A stretch of DNA of 64,000 nucleotides from the NCBI GenBank assembly GCA_003342895.1, contig PTFA01000194.1:207906-271905 (forward strand), in the 5' to 3' direction. Under the pieces are notes generated by a model. That model saw only the letters and a list, made by a program, of their open reading frames with translations. It had not been told where the DNA came from and ran no database searches. Positions within the stretch are counted from its first letter, which is position 1. Every line of letters begins with the position of its first letter. This document shows positions 11,320 to 24,000 of this stretch, in pieces. A program made the translations under genes and the position numbers. Source of the DNA: Casuarius casuarius. Lineage: Eukaryota; Chordata; Aves; Casuariiformes; Casuariidae.

Positions 11320-14300
11320 CCACGTCATGGCGCTGCATGAAGACTTAAAATGGTTTCATATAGGATGTGATGAGGTGGGACTTCTCTTGAGGCAGGAATT
11401 TCTTTTGTGAGGAATGAGGATGAGGGCTAGAGGCTCCTGTGTTTCAGTGGTGCTCAGGGCATGTTTGGGTGGAATTTTGGAGACTGAAAATATCAAAGAA
11501 GCCCATGTAGAAAAGTCTTTTTGACAATTATTCCAGCATTATAGGATGTCATTTCTATTGATCTGACTGGTATAAACCCAAAGTATTAAATGCAGTTTCT
11601 TAAAGCTAACTCAGCATTTGGTTTTGTTCCAAATGAGAATTTAAACTGAGATATCGATTGGAACTATTCTTTAAGAGTCATGTGAGTTTTCATGTAGGAA
11701 GTTGGCTCATTGTTCTGGACAAGCTTTATCTCATTCAAAGTGAGCTCTTTGTGGTGGGAAGTATTTTTTGTTCTTTTAGTAGTCTGTCCCCTTGGGAAGG
11801 GGAGCCTTGAGTTTTTTGCTTTCTCTGGGTTTCTTAAAGCCATCACTATGGCATGCAGAGCCCTGAAAGTCCTTGTGATCATCTGGGCAGTATTGGCATT
11901 AGTTCAGCACTTCGAGTCCTGCTGTGTGATAATTATAATGGCAGGGTTAGATAGGGACCTGCCAGCTTTTAAAATGCAAGATATTACCTACATAGAATAA
12001 ACATATTTTAGATAAAACCTACTCTAAAACAACAAAGAGTTTAAATGCATACCCATCTTAACAGGCCCAAATCCTCTATCTGTGTAGGACTAAGTACTCT
12101 TGGTCATGCTCCCAAGTCAGTTCTAGATTCACGTACTAATTTGCTTTCACGAGACAGGAACTTCATTTTATATAATCCAGGGCTTCTTGGGTTGCTAGAA
12201 TTCTTGAACCAAGTAAAACTAGCAAGAGCTACTCCCTCAAGGGCAAACTTTCCAAAGAGACATCCAGCATGCCTTAATTATTCTTCAGGTATTTTAGTTC
12301 CTATAGGAAAGTTCCCTTACTTGACACATTTAGTCAGGGCCAGTCTTCCACAAGCTGACAGAGATGGTTGGTGTCATCAACATCAAGAGATGCTTTGAGA
12401 TATATCCACATAGTATGTCACATCTGTGCAATAGTTTGTGAATATTGTATGATTCCATGATACTGTATCAAACTTGATCCCCCTTATTCCTACACAAGAA
12501 GTCAGGATTATTTTCTTGGTATTTCAGGTCTACTACCTTGGTGAAGGAGAAGAGTCAAAACAGTGGCTGCAGCAACAAGGGAACACTCCAGAGAAGCTGT
12601 GCTTGTCCCACATAAAAGCAGTTGCAAGTTGTATGGCCTCATCTTATCCTACCGTGACGCCTATCGTGTGGGATGATATGCTGAGAGGAATTAGTGAGGA
12701 AGCATTGTCAGGTGTGTGATCAGTGATGGGGTGAGTCATTTTTCTCTTTTTTTTAGCATACAAAAAAGTTTACACAAGCATTTGTGTAACACAGCAGATT
12801 TGCTGGCAGCTGAAAATAAGGAAAAAACAAATCTGAGGATAGCTGAGATACGGTCCATTAGACTAGAAAGTGGAGACACGTATTTAGTGCTTGGCTTTGG
12901 CACAGACTTTCTTTGTCACCATGGGCAAGTCTCATAATGCATATGCTTTAGTTTCCCAGCTGGTAATACATAGGTGACAAACCTGAGATAAGTCATCATG
13001 GGGGGATTTTGCCATAAGTTCTGCTTCCTCTATCCATTTAAAAAAAAATAGCATTTGTGGTCTCAGCCTAAGCTTCTGTGCTTCTCACCACTTTCTACTG
13101 TTAGTTGTTGCTCTGTGCAGCTGTGTTCCAGTGGTGCAGATTGACGAGGAGAAGCTGTCACCTTGCATCTTGGCCAGTGTAGTTGATCACAGTGCACATC
13201 ATGAGGATCTCTCAACACTGAATTGTGGGATAGCTCCATGACCTTGGTCCTCGTGAGCCTTGTCCATTGAAAAATTCGCAAGTACTGCTAAAATTTGAGT
13301 AGTCGTAATAAAGTCCTAATAAAGACAGGATTTCAGCATTTTCAGAGCCACCTTACAGATCTGCTCTAAATAGATTTAGGCAGTATCATTGGAGCTCCTC
13401 CAGTAGCAATTTATCTACCCATATGGCTGTGAGAGTGGGAAATCATCCAAAAAATGTAGATAGGACCCATGCAGTTTCCACAAGAGAAACACAGCTTCTA
13501 GCTCAGTGCACTCTGTTGTCACAGCCAATAACAGACTAAACAAATTAAAATGAGATGCAGTTAAAATACAGAATTTCTGTAGTTAAAATACTCAGTTTAC
13601 TGCAGTTTTCCCAAGGGTCAGAGTTTCTCATGTTTAGGTCTAGTCAGGGAGTTGGTTACAAAGGAACTTGAAGCCAAACCTCTGTCTTCATTTGTACTTT
13701 CAAGGCACCTTGAAATGCTAAGTTCTGTGCAGACAATCTCTGCTTTAAAGGGTGATTATTTCCTTTGAATTTAGCTGAAATCTTGTGTGTACAATTTGCA
13801 GCTCTAGACCCTTTGCTGTACAGATAGATTCAAAGGACTGAGAATGGAATAGACTTGGGATGAAGGGGATCTCTGATGAATTGTCCCTGCTGATCCCCAT
13901 GTTAGTGGTTTCAAGGTGTTGAAGGACTTAGTAGCCCCAGCACACAAACTGAATGTACATATGCAAAGTGCCAGGCTCAGAGGGCACGTGGACAGTTCAA
14001 CTGTAGATGAAGCGTTCTAATGACAAGCCATAAGTAATTTTAGTTATGTGTTATTGCACCACTAGTACTTACTTAGTTCTCACCTTTAACTGGCCATCTT
14101 GCATTACTAAAAAGAATTCTGTTCCTTTCAGAGTCTGGGGTCCCGCAGCTTGTGGAGCCCATGATATGGGACTATGCAGCAGACCTCGATGTAGAGAGCA
14201 AAGGTTTGTACTTCTCCGCTGAGCTGCTTGGAAAAAGCAAAGCTGTGTTAACTATGGAACAAAATAGCCATAACAAATTAGTATCATTAAAACATACCGT

Positions 14301-17300
14301 AGCTAGACATTTTGTTTGATTTCACATAGTTTTCTCATCATGTTTCTTCTATGAAGAATTTTCATTGTCTGCTGCTCATCTCTTTAAAAGAGGGGCAGAA
14401 TCGCTGACGGAAGAGTAAGGGGTTTTCAGAAGCCCTCTTTTTTGCATTAACTTCTCTCGCATTAAAATCAGTATTAAAATCAGTACTACTGAGCAGATTG
14501 CTCAGTACTGAACAGTTCTACAAAGGAAGTTTCAAGGCTTCATACATCTACAGAATTCAAAAGAAAAACTAAAGATTCTCATGAGAGAATGGATCAGCCA
14601 TGTAACGTATGCAAATACTTATTTGTTGAAAGATGAACCAGTTGTCAGATGTTGCATGTGCTCATTACCTACCCACTTTTCATAGCATTGCAACAATTTA
14701 GCAATTCAAGGGAAATAGAATATAGTACCGGGGCACAGGGAAACAGGAGGGCAATAGAACAGTGAAGGCTTCCAGAGAGGAAGGCTTCCATCTCCATCCT
14801 TGGAGATGCTCAAACTCAGCTGGACAAGGCCCAGTGCAGCCTGCTGTAACTGGACCTGCTCTGAGCAGGTGGTTGGACTAAACAATCTCCGGAGCTCCTG
14901 TCCAACCTATGTGATTCTATGATTAACTATTATTTTAACATTTTAAGCTTCCTTTAGAAGTTTCCAGAGTACCTTTTTTCGTTGGTGGTGGGTTTTTTTT
15001 TTTTGGAAAAGTCTGATCGATACGCTTTACCTAGTTCTTCTTCATCAACTAGTGGAGAAGGTGGTCATCTTGTACAGACTCAGTCCAGAGGTATTTTCCA
15101 AGAAATCAGCTCTGCAACTCCTATCATGTGAGAATTTTTGTGAACTACCCCTTTAAGGCAGCAGATACAGATACAGCTGCCTATGAAATACTTTAAGAAC
15201 CAGAGTCTAATTTCTATAGAGAAGGGAAAGAGAGTTGCCTGCCTCTCTTAAAGCTTATGATGTATATAACGTGTATTATCAGCAAAAATGACCCAGCTGC
15301 TCCCATGTGAGGAAGCCTCATAGCTCCCTCTCCAACAGAAGAGTTCCAAGCTCAGAATTCCTTTAATTGGAGCATTGCAGTCTAGGCTGAAAATGAAGAA
15401 AAACTTGTGCTGTAAGTGTTCTTTTGTGTCTTATTTCAGTGCTTCTCATAGAGAAGTATCGTAGATGTGGCTTCTCCAAGGTGTGGTTTGCTAGTGCCTT
15501 CAAAGGAGCTACAGGAGTGAATCAGTCTCTAACCCTTATAGGACATCACTTAAAAAACCATCTTCAGTGGCTGAAAGTGGCGAGCAATAGCCCTGCTGAT
15601 GTGCTTCAAGGTATCGCACTGACTGGCTGGCAAAGGTAAGGAGCATCTTTTTAAATGCTTCCAAGAATTACATGGAAGCAAATTTCTGCTCAAAAACTCC
15701 AAAAGAGGTGCAAGGAAGCTGGAGATTCTCATGGGACTTTGCAGTCCTGCAACTTCTACTGTTGGTTACTGTTGGGCCTCATCCAGCTGATTGAGTATAA
15801 ATGGTAGATTCCCAAATTCCATTCAACCCCTACTACAGCATTAATCAGCAGGCACCAACAATAGCGGATTGTATTTGAAGGCTTGACTGCACTTGTGCCA
15901 CCCTGGACTGCTTTTAGACACCCATATGACTGTTTTTAATCCACACAAGTTATGTTCTTCATGTAATACCCTGACTCTTAACATTCAGAGGAACAAGTAA
16001 AAACAGTGCATGAAATATTAAAAAAAAAAAAAAGTTTCAGCTCAGGTGCAGATCTTTCAAGTGACTGCACACTAGCTGTACAGGACCAGAGAATTTAAAC
16101 ATGACTTAGACTACACAAACTCTTGCAGCCCTGTTGAATCCTTAAAATGAATATCCAGAGGTATTTCTGAGTAATTCCTTCCAGTACCTAATTACTGCCC
16201 AAGAAACTGAAAGGCGCATTAATGCAATACCTGGCTTATATCTGAATATCTTATGTGGATTCAAATAGAATGAAGTTGCATGAGAGGGAAAAGTGTATCA
16301 AAGAAAGAAAGGAGTAAAATATGTTTATGCAACAGTCAAGTAGTCTAAGGGAAGACCAGAGAAATGGATTCCCATTTCTGACCCTAATTTGACTTGGGTA
16401 GGTCATTTGTTTGATATTTGTTCTCATTAGTAAAACAGAAATGCTGAGCCTTTAAGGAGAAAGCTACCTTCTCTGAGAGAGAAGCTGGTGTTTCTAAAAC
16501 TCTGATTTTTAGTGATTGAAATATTAACACTTCCCACTGTGTTAGTGTGTTTTAATAGCAAAATGTCTAATTAATTAATGTTCTCTTATTTAGGTATGAT
16601 CACTTCTCTGTTCTGTGTGAGCTCTTCCCTGTGGGGATTCCATCGTTGGCTATATGCCTGCAGGCACTAAAGAATGGTATATAATGACAATTTTATTCTC
16701 TCTGAGCTAATGCCTAGACCAAAAGAGTGAAGTGGCCTAGCCCCAAGGTTAGCCTAGGCTTATTACATTTTGAAATTATTTGACTGATCACGGCTTGAAT
16801 TACAAACAATAAATTGTACATCTGGCATGACTCTGATGATGGCAACTGCCATATTTGCAATATGGCAGGGGGAAAGCCTTGTGGCCTGTGTATTTAAAAA
16901 TAGTCATGTTATATATATTGTTATAATGTCTTAACCTGCAGATGGTCACAAACTTCCTTATGCTTATGAAGCTGACTTGACACATTGCCAGCACATAAGT
17001 GAGACTAATTTCATTTAGATCTTGTTTACATGGAAAAGTTATAATTTTAACCTATTTTCTAAAAACTGATAGAGGATGCAAGTACACTGTCTGATAAATA
17101 TTTCCTGTAGTTTCTGGTTTCTTCCCTGGCAGTTGCTAATATATGTTTTGCATTTCTTCTTTTCAAAATAAAGACAGCTTGTTTATTTTTAAACACAGCA
17201 CAAAAATATTAAGTACTCTGAACAAAAAGCTCATAGCTAGAAAGTGTGTTAGCTAGCCCACGTAATCTGTGAATGAGGTTTAAGGTGCCATTCCCAACTA

Positions 17301-19302
17301 TCTCCGTAAGTCCTTTTTTTCCCCCTCCCAGCCCAGCAGTTCTTTCCTTGGTCTGCTTCCTTTTTTACTTTGTAAAAAAAAAAAAAAAAAAATCTTCATC
17401 CAGGGAGAAGAACTAGGCCAATACTGAGTACTCTAACCAAAATGCTCATAAAGAGTATTTTTATGATTAGGCTCCTTTTACATACTTCCACTGTCTTTTG
17501 CCCAGGTGGCTATTCTGAAAAGGTTAAAGAAAATGTAGAAAAGCTCCTGGGAATGTCTAATCTGGAAACTGATACTTTCATGAGGTAAAATGCCAGCTGC
17601 TGTATTCAAATACTTTTTATTACATGGTACATTCAGAAACTAATGGATTTTGTTTGGACAGCACAAGTTTGGGTACCTTTCCAGGGAGCAACATCCTCAC
17701 ACTTGTGACACAAGTTAGTTTCTACCTCAGATCATCAGTGGATGAACTTCTCGAAAGGAACAGGTAATAAGACTTATATTGATTTTCTTGCTGTTTACCG
17801 GAGCTTGGGGGCTATATATTCCAGAAATGAGGATATGCATTCAAGTAAATCCAGCAAGATGCTTAGTCATTTAACTGTCAAGCTCCCCATTTCAGGTATC
17901 ACATCCCTATATACTGACGCCTCAGCAGAACTTAGTATTTAGATGCAAATTCAGCCAATTATTTAAGCAGAATTCCTAAACACTATGTTCTGTCTTAATT
18001 CTTGAAATAAGTTCCGTGGTGAGTTAAGCCTTACTGTTACTGGGAGCAAAAATGCAAATTTACTTACTCCTTAGGAATTATTTGTATCAGTGTAAGAGAG
18101 GTCCAGCTAAAGCTCTATCACCTCCCTGTCAGCCTAGAAACACTTATATCACTGCTGTTCCAAAAGTGTTCATACTGACATCCATTTTCAGGTATGTCAC
18201 AGGCTGGTTCAGTCCCTACCACAGAAAGAGGAAAATTGTTCACCCTATAATAATGCATCACTTTCAGCCAGATGCAATAAGGTAATGTCACTTATTTTGC
18301 GCTATAGGGGAAAAAGTTTGTCATAATTTAGGTATTCAAGTACATACAAGCTTTGAGTTCTTGCCTCTTTCTGCAGTTAACATTTCAGCAGCACCACTGG
18401 AAAAAAATCAATGTGAAGTTATACAGTTTAAAAGAAGAACACATTCCAACTTTGTCAGACAGTCTTTGTCCATTGAACAAATTCATAGAATGCAAGTACA
18501 AAATTGGTCTCTGGAAAGCTTTCCCTTGTATATGTAGTTACTCCTATACAGATACAATACAGGGTCATTAGCCTCAGCATAAGAGCATGCCATGGGCCAG
18601 GTTCCAAGCAGGGTTTATATAATAAAACACAGATCCCTTTCCCCTGCTCCCAGTCACTGCATGTGCTCTTCAAAATTTGCCCTAGAGACAATGTTTTTCA
18701 TGCTAAGTGACTAATCTGTTTCTGCTGCATAGACTCCTGCTGATAAATTTGGATTTAATTTAAAATTCCTAGCTCGACCCACAGTGGGTTGCAGTTAGAC
18801 TTTAAAGTATATAGTCTTTTGAATTCATGTTCCTGCACTTTAAAAGTCATTACATAAAAAAGTGCTAAGATTAATGGTGCCCAGAAACACAAACAGCAAT
18901 CCAAAGCATCAAATTTCTGCCATCAGCAGAGGGCAGAGTCCTTTAAGCTCCTGTAATAGATGCTTCTTTTCTTGCAAAGTAGTTTTGAAGGACTGGCCTC
19001 CCTTTAAGAGGCCCAGTAGCTAGTCCTTCCTTGAGGTAAAGCTTACCTGCAAATACAATTATTGGCCAACACGCTTGGTGCCTTGTATGCTGTGGCACCC
19101 TATGCTCATTTCTTCCTTCTGATTTTTGCTTAGTCTTCTATCCAAGTGGAATGCTGTGGTGCAAGATCTCCAAGCAGCCATGGAGCAAGTTTTCCACAAG
19201 TGTACTATAGATGAGTGGATGGAGGAGAACATCCACCCCAGCCTACAAAAGCTGCAGCAAGTGGTGGATGATTTAGATAAAGCAATAAAAGCTCAAAATT
19301 AG
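10231..19302 (+). CDS. HEXD: HEXD, hexosaminidase D (GH20), complete
   Basis: Twelve coding exons: 10231-10311, 10386-10495, 10598-10685, 11210-11374, 12528-12711, 14132-14203, 15440-15635, 16594-16676, 17506-17584, 17662-17763, 18192-18281, 19134-19302. All introns are GT..AG and all phases agree, giving 472 aa against about 486 in human. The start ATG has a strong context (A at -3, G at +4). The product is a family GH20 beta-N-acetylhexosaminidase that prefers GalNAc substrates and is cytosolic/nuclear; there is no signal peptide here. The catalytic Asp-Glu pair is D147-E148 in WFHIGCDE at the end of exon 4. Other GH20-like blocks are [31 protein letters not shown] (W196) and [10 protein letters not shown]. 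The C terminus ([19 protein letters not shown]) looks helical. No frameshift or premature stop was found. Confidence 0.96.
10686..11209 (+). other. HEXD: HEXD intron 3
   Basis: GC-rich intron, 524 bp, GT..AG, still partly within the CpG island. The ORFs here on both strands are compositional. Nothing else seen. Confidence 0.8.
11375..12527 (+). other. HEXD: HEXD intron 4
   Basis: GT..AG intron of 1153 bp. An open frame at 12045-12398 matches nothing I recognise and sits wholly inside the intron. No repeats recognised. Confidence 0.8.
12712..14131 (+). other. HEXD: HEXD intron 5
   Basis: GT..AG intron of 1420 bp, AT-rich, with no exon, repeat or RNA gene recognised. Confidence 0.8.
14204..15439 (+). 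other. HEXD: HEXD intron 6, with a CR1 tail
   Basis: GT..AG intron of 1236 bp. It contains the CR1 fragment at 14780-14923, a 12-bp tandem duplication (ATTAAAATCAGT at 14461-14472 and 14473-14484) and, next to it, an imperfect inverted repeat at 14481-14510 built on CAGTACT...AGTACTG. Confidence 0.8.
14780..14923 (+). mobile_element. CR1 LINE 3'-end fragment
   Basis: The sequence has the hallmarks of the avian CR1 3' end: CCTTGGAGATGCTCAAACTC, then CTGGACAAGGCCC, GGTTGGACTAAACAATCTCC, CTCCTGTCCAACC and the terminal repeat GATTCTATGATT. It is in sense orientation to HEXD. It is a truncated copy of about 145 bp, as most CR1 insertions are. An 11-bp direct repeat (GAAGGCTTCCA) occurs at 14764-14774 and 14779-14789, at its 5' edge. 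Confidence 0.85.
15636..16593 (+). other. HEXD: HEXD intron 7
   Basis: GT..AG intron of 958 bp with a poly(A) run near 16020-16033. No exon or mobile element recognised. Confidence 0.8.
16677..17505 (+). other. HEXD: HEXD intron 8
   Basis: GT..AG intron of 829 bp with an A run near 17374-17392. Nothing else recognised. Confidence 0.8.
17764..19133 (+). other. HEXD: HEXD introns 10 and 11 flanking exon 11
   Basis: Two GT..AG introns (17764-18191 and 18282-19133) surround the 90-bp exon 11. Small ORFs here read through exon boundaries and are not genes. No repeats recognised. Confidence 0.8.
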
Positions 19303-20602
19303 GAGTGTTCTAATTGCAGTCTGTCTTACTCTATTGAGAACTTAGCTAGTGGAAATCTGCAGCTAATCAAAGTCTGTCCTTTTAAGAGTTGAAGCAACAA
19401 CTGTCATTAAACAAAAGTGATGTGAAAGCATAAAAGAATGTTAGTGTAATAGGCTTCAGCTCCATTTTTTCTTCCTCTAACACTGAGTCTTAAATCACCT
19501 GCCCTGTAAATAATCAGATCTGGTCCCCTATTTAACAGCAAGCAGGACTGAGGCAGAGCTTAGCTCTGTGGTAAGGCAGGAGAAAAATACATATTTTTCA
19601 AGATTCAGTATTTGTGGTAACATGCATTTTCTTATGTAACAATGACCTGGAGAAATTCCACAAGTTCTAGTCAGTAGCCAGCATGTCCTCTCCCTGCAAC
19701 TTCTATAAGAGTTAGAAAGATTTGGAATATTTTGCATATGCTTTAGGTTTTTAATCACATTCTATACTGTGACTCTATCAGCTATGTTCAGAGATGTGTC
19801 CTACCATAGCATCACAAGTCCCTCAGCAGCACATAACAGTGAATTTGTTCCAGATTATATATTTCAAAAACTGAAAAAGTCTAAAACCATCAGTCCTAAA
19901 TCCAGCTTTGATTAAATTCAGATCAGGAGATGAACACCCTTGCTCAGACTTCTTCAAAAAGACAGAATTGCTGCATAGGTGCTCACTAAAATAGGGGAGG
20001 TATATCAAAGAGGACCAGAACCATCACAGTACACAGCATGACAGAGCTTCAAAAAAGGAGCTTGTTACCAATAGTTAAGATACCTTTGAGGAAGAACTGC
20101 CTTAACACCTTGGGCTTCTTGACATTTCACTAAACTTCAAGCTAAGTGTAGTTTCATGCCCACAGAAAAACACCATCCACATCACTTAAGGCATATACTG
20201 ATTTAGCTATGCAAAATCTGACTGCAACTGCAGGTTCTTCCATATTTGAAGCAAATGTAAAGTCTACTGAATTTCAAGGAAAAATGCTAAGTTTCATTCT
20301 GCTTTTACGTTGAACATTTAATAATCTATAGCAATGCCATTGAGACAATCCCTGCAAGGGAAAATAAATCTCATCTGCTTCGTCTACTGCTTTCTTGAAA
20401 TTCTTCCATTGAGGAAGCACACATATGGACATTTTCTTGAAACAATCTATTTTAACATAAGTATAGATCTAGCTACTGAAAGTACAAGAAGTGAGGTGTA
20501 AGACAAATCTGTAACTGCTGTTATATGAGAAAAAGCTACAAGAGTTAACTCCATATGCAGATTTTTAATTGACAAAAATTAATTGCCATGTGCATTTTAA
20601 TT

Positions 20603-20647
20603 TAGTCCCAAGGTATGTGACTTTAATAGTTCACATACCTTGAACTA
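20603..20647. repeat. Strong inverted repeat (hairpin) in the HEXD 3'UTR
   Basis: CAAGGTATGTGA (20609-20620) and TCACATACCTTG (20631-20642) are perfect 12-bp complementary arms around a 10-base loop. Pairing can extend outward through TAGT/ACTA with a mismatch and a bulge, to 20603 and 20647. The stem would form in RNA from either strand. Confidence 0.8.
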
Positions 20648-20990
20648 AACAAGATCTTAGTTTATTTTACCATAATCAATCCTTTGATATTCAAAATGCA
20701 GTACCTTTTTGAAATTGGCCCTTGTTTTGCATGTGGCTTGTCAGTTTGGTTTAAAGTGGGGAAAAAAAAATGTTTATTTACCAGTGAAGAGTTGCTTAGT
20801 AGCTTATGTGAAAACAAGACAACTCAGGCTTCTGGGCTGCTGTAAAAGAGTGAAAGCAGGGTCAGTAACAGGTTAGGTATTTGGGTTTCCTTCCTTCTGT
20901 CCTCACCCCCAATAACTCCTTCAATAGGTCTGTACCAAGTGGTAGTTTAGACAAACAACAATATTTTTATATGTTTTAATAAGGATGAAC

Positions 20991-20996
20991 AATAAA
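20991..20996 (+). terminator. HEXD: Candidate poly(A) signal for HEXD
   Basis: AATAAA followed by an A-rich stretch and then T-rich DNA at 21046-21060. It is the last plus-strand AATAAA before the facing CYBC1 3' end. An upstream signal at 20363 is an alternative. Confidence 0.5.
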
Positions 20997-21019
20997 AAAA
21001 CTACATTGACACAGAACAA

Positions 21020-24000
21020 GCTATCAAAGTTGATTTTATTAATGGTCTTTTTTTTTTTTTAAATATACGAGGCCTTGCTAAAATTCTACTTGCAACATTA
21101 AAGTAGAAAAGTAATCTCTAAGCAAACATTTTCCAGAAGTATTTTTGCCTCTGAGCAATCTACTACAGCATCAGAACTAGCACTCGTAATTTCATATGTA
21201 AGCCAGCTTGGTTTTTGACATCTATGTAACTTCATAAATACAGCACAGAAGTCATATCTCAGCTATACAGTATATATACTTTGATTTACCTTAAGATTTA
21301 CACGATTGATACTAGTTACTGAAACACCTCATTTTGGGAAACAGCAGAACCTTGGATTATGGCTTAGGCTATGTAACTTTCTCCCTTTGTACAATATTCA
21401 GTCTAGCCTTTTTCAGTATGAGAACTAAAACCATGATCACATCTGACTGGATACATGTAAGTAATTTCAAATGTGCATAGAAGTTTAAGAAGTTGAAGCA
21501 TCTGCCAAATGATACTCATGATACAGTTGTAAAGGACATAATGGAAAACGTATGGGTAAGTGGGGACAGATCTAATTTAAGGTCAGTTATAAAGGTTTTC
21601 AAGTCATATTTATAAATAAGTCTTATATAAACTACAGCTGTCCAGACTCAGGTTACTAGACAGCCTGAGATGTAAAAAGCTAAGCAAATAAGTCTCCAGT
21701 AATACTTTTAGAAAAGTATCTAATTTTGTAGCCAGAGCTAGTCTTTCATTCATCATTCCTCTTAGTACAAGCCACTTTACATCAGGTGCCTAAAAGGCTA
21801 CATTTACTGGGCTTTTTAAATATGCTAGGCCCAACAGAAGTGGGGAAAAATAACACTGCTCAAAAACATCTTCAGCAAAACAGTGAAAAGTGACAAGAAA
21901 AGAGGAGCTGAGAGAGGATTAATGGAAAGAGGCAAGAACAGAACCTATCTGCTATCCTCAACACAGTTCCTTCATCGGATCACTGATGAGTCTGCAAACA
22001 TTGCTAGAGCCAAGTGTTAACTGCAATCTGCAAGTTAATTTTCCATGCACATAGTTACTGTAAAACACAAAAATCTGGATACCTCTTCCAATTACAAAAG
22101 ACAAAAACAGTTTTTGAAGGCAGGAAGCTCAAAACCTGCATCAGGAGAAGTAACATCAAATTGTGATACATATGCATGTATGGCATCCAAGTGCCAAGTT
22201 ATATGAAGTTATTTACCTACACTGTAGGTCAGTATCACTGTATATTGAGGACCCAGTCGTACATATCAAGCCAGTGTCCAGCATATGGCCTGCAGGCAGA
22301 ATCCAGAGCACTTCAGGAATTTACTCAGTCCCCTTCCTATTAGCTCATTCTACAGAACTCAGGTTCTCATTTGAAATAATTCTATTTTTTGTGGCAACAA
22401 AGAGCCACCAAATGCAAAATGGAAACTGTACAAGAGAGGATTAGAACAGCTGTTCTAACTGCAAGGCTGAGACTTTAAAATATTTTCCTATACACACAGT
22501 GCATTCCAGCATGCATCACCAACTACCCATTATCAGTAGGAAATTTGCTATGCCTCGAGGAGGTGGGAGGCACTGTATAATGTCTTTGAGGAGCTGATTC
22601 TGTCCTTGGACCTCAATTAACTTATTCCACAAAATGTATTTCAGACTATGTTATGTCTTACCATAGGTCATTCCGCTTTCTTGCAATTCTGAATCTTATT
22701 TACATTTCTGGTTTAGTCTTTTTATGATCACATTTCATGATACATCAGAAGTATGTACATTACTAACAGATCAAGAATGTACAGCAAGTTTGATGCACAG
22801 AAAAAGCTCAGCAGAAACAGAGGAGGAAGATGCAATGTAGGGTTAGATCAATAGAAATGCCTTTATTAAGCTGATCTTTTTTAATGGGAAAACCACAACA
22901 TGGTTCGCATCTTCCATGTGGTGTTAGCTTTCATGGAAATGCAGAAGCCCAGTACAGCCCAGATTGAATGCAGGTAGTTTTATCTGTGCTTAATTGATTT
23001 ATGGTCAAGTCTGCAGGCTCAGAATTTCTAAGTACCATGCATAGCCATACTGTGTCCTTCCTCCAAGTATCCTTGCTACAAAGAAGGAAGTATCTGCAGG
23101 TTGATCCTTTGTATTCACATTATACCATTAAACACCTTAATTTTTACAGTACCAGAATACCTTAGAACACTCCAGAGGGGTGAAAAACAGTTCTCCAAAT
23201 TCCCAATCTCATTCTCTCCCCAGAAACAGTTTTATCTAGGATGTATATTAGAGCAGATTTAAGGATCTCTCCACAATGCTGAATCCAGTGCAATTTAAAA
23301 AAAAAAAAAAAACAGGTTTTATGATTATTCTTATTTTACAGCTGTGCTTTAAAAGCAAGATCAAATTTAGTTAATTACCTGCAACCTAATTTTTCCCATA
23401 TTAGTACATGGTAGTTTCCCAATTCTAACTGATGCAGGGCAGAGACCAAAAGCCAAGTAATTAGCCAACCAGTTCAGAGGACTTCACAAGCACATCTATC
23501 AGCAGACACCTGCTCTGATGCCTGCCACAGTTACAAATCTCTTATCTACTAATAATAGACCTGCTTCTGTGCTGCAGTCAAGCCGCATGAACAGTTATCT
23601 TCGTGCTACCATTCATCATTTCAAACCAACAGCAGGAACATGTCTCCCCTTGTCTCACAGCTGTTCACATACTAGGTTCTAGATGGCTGGAAGTGAAATC
23701 TCAGTGCAACCCGTTCTTTGGTCAGGTAAGCATGTGCTTAGTTTCAGTTAAGGCTGGAGTGTACAACATTTTACAAGATCTAGCTTCTACTGAAATCATT
23801 TCACAGATTTCACTTCTTTAGAGGTAGAGTGCTTTGAAACAGGGATACAGGTTCCTGTAAGCCCAGAAGAGACAGCTGCCAGAAGACATTTACTGCTCAG
23901 CAAGTCTGAAGGCAGATGGCCTAGTTACCTCAGACCTCATTCAGATCTCCTAGATCAAACTGTATAAGTATTTTCTAATTCAGGTCTTAACACCATACAA

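Larger units (their letters stand above)
19303..21020 (+). other. HEXD: HEXD 3'UTR (inferred extent)
   Basis: This is AT-rich sequence downstream of the HEXD TAG stop. Candidate poly(A) signals are ATTAAA at 19406-19411, AATAAA at 20363-20368 and AATAAA at 20991-20996. The last would give a 3'UTR of about 1.7 kb ending next to the CYBC1 3' end. Which signal is used cannot be told from sequence. Confidence 0.5.
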
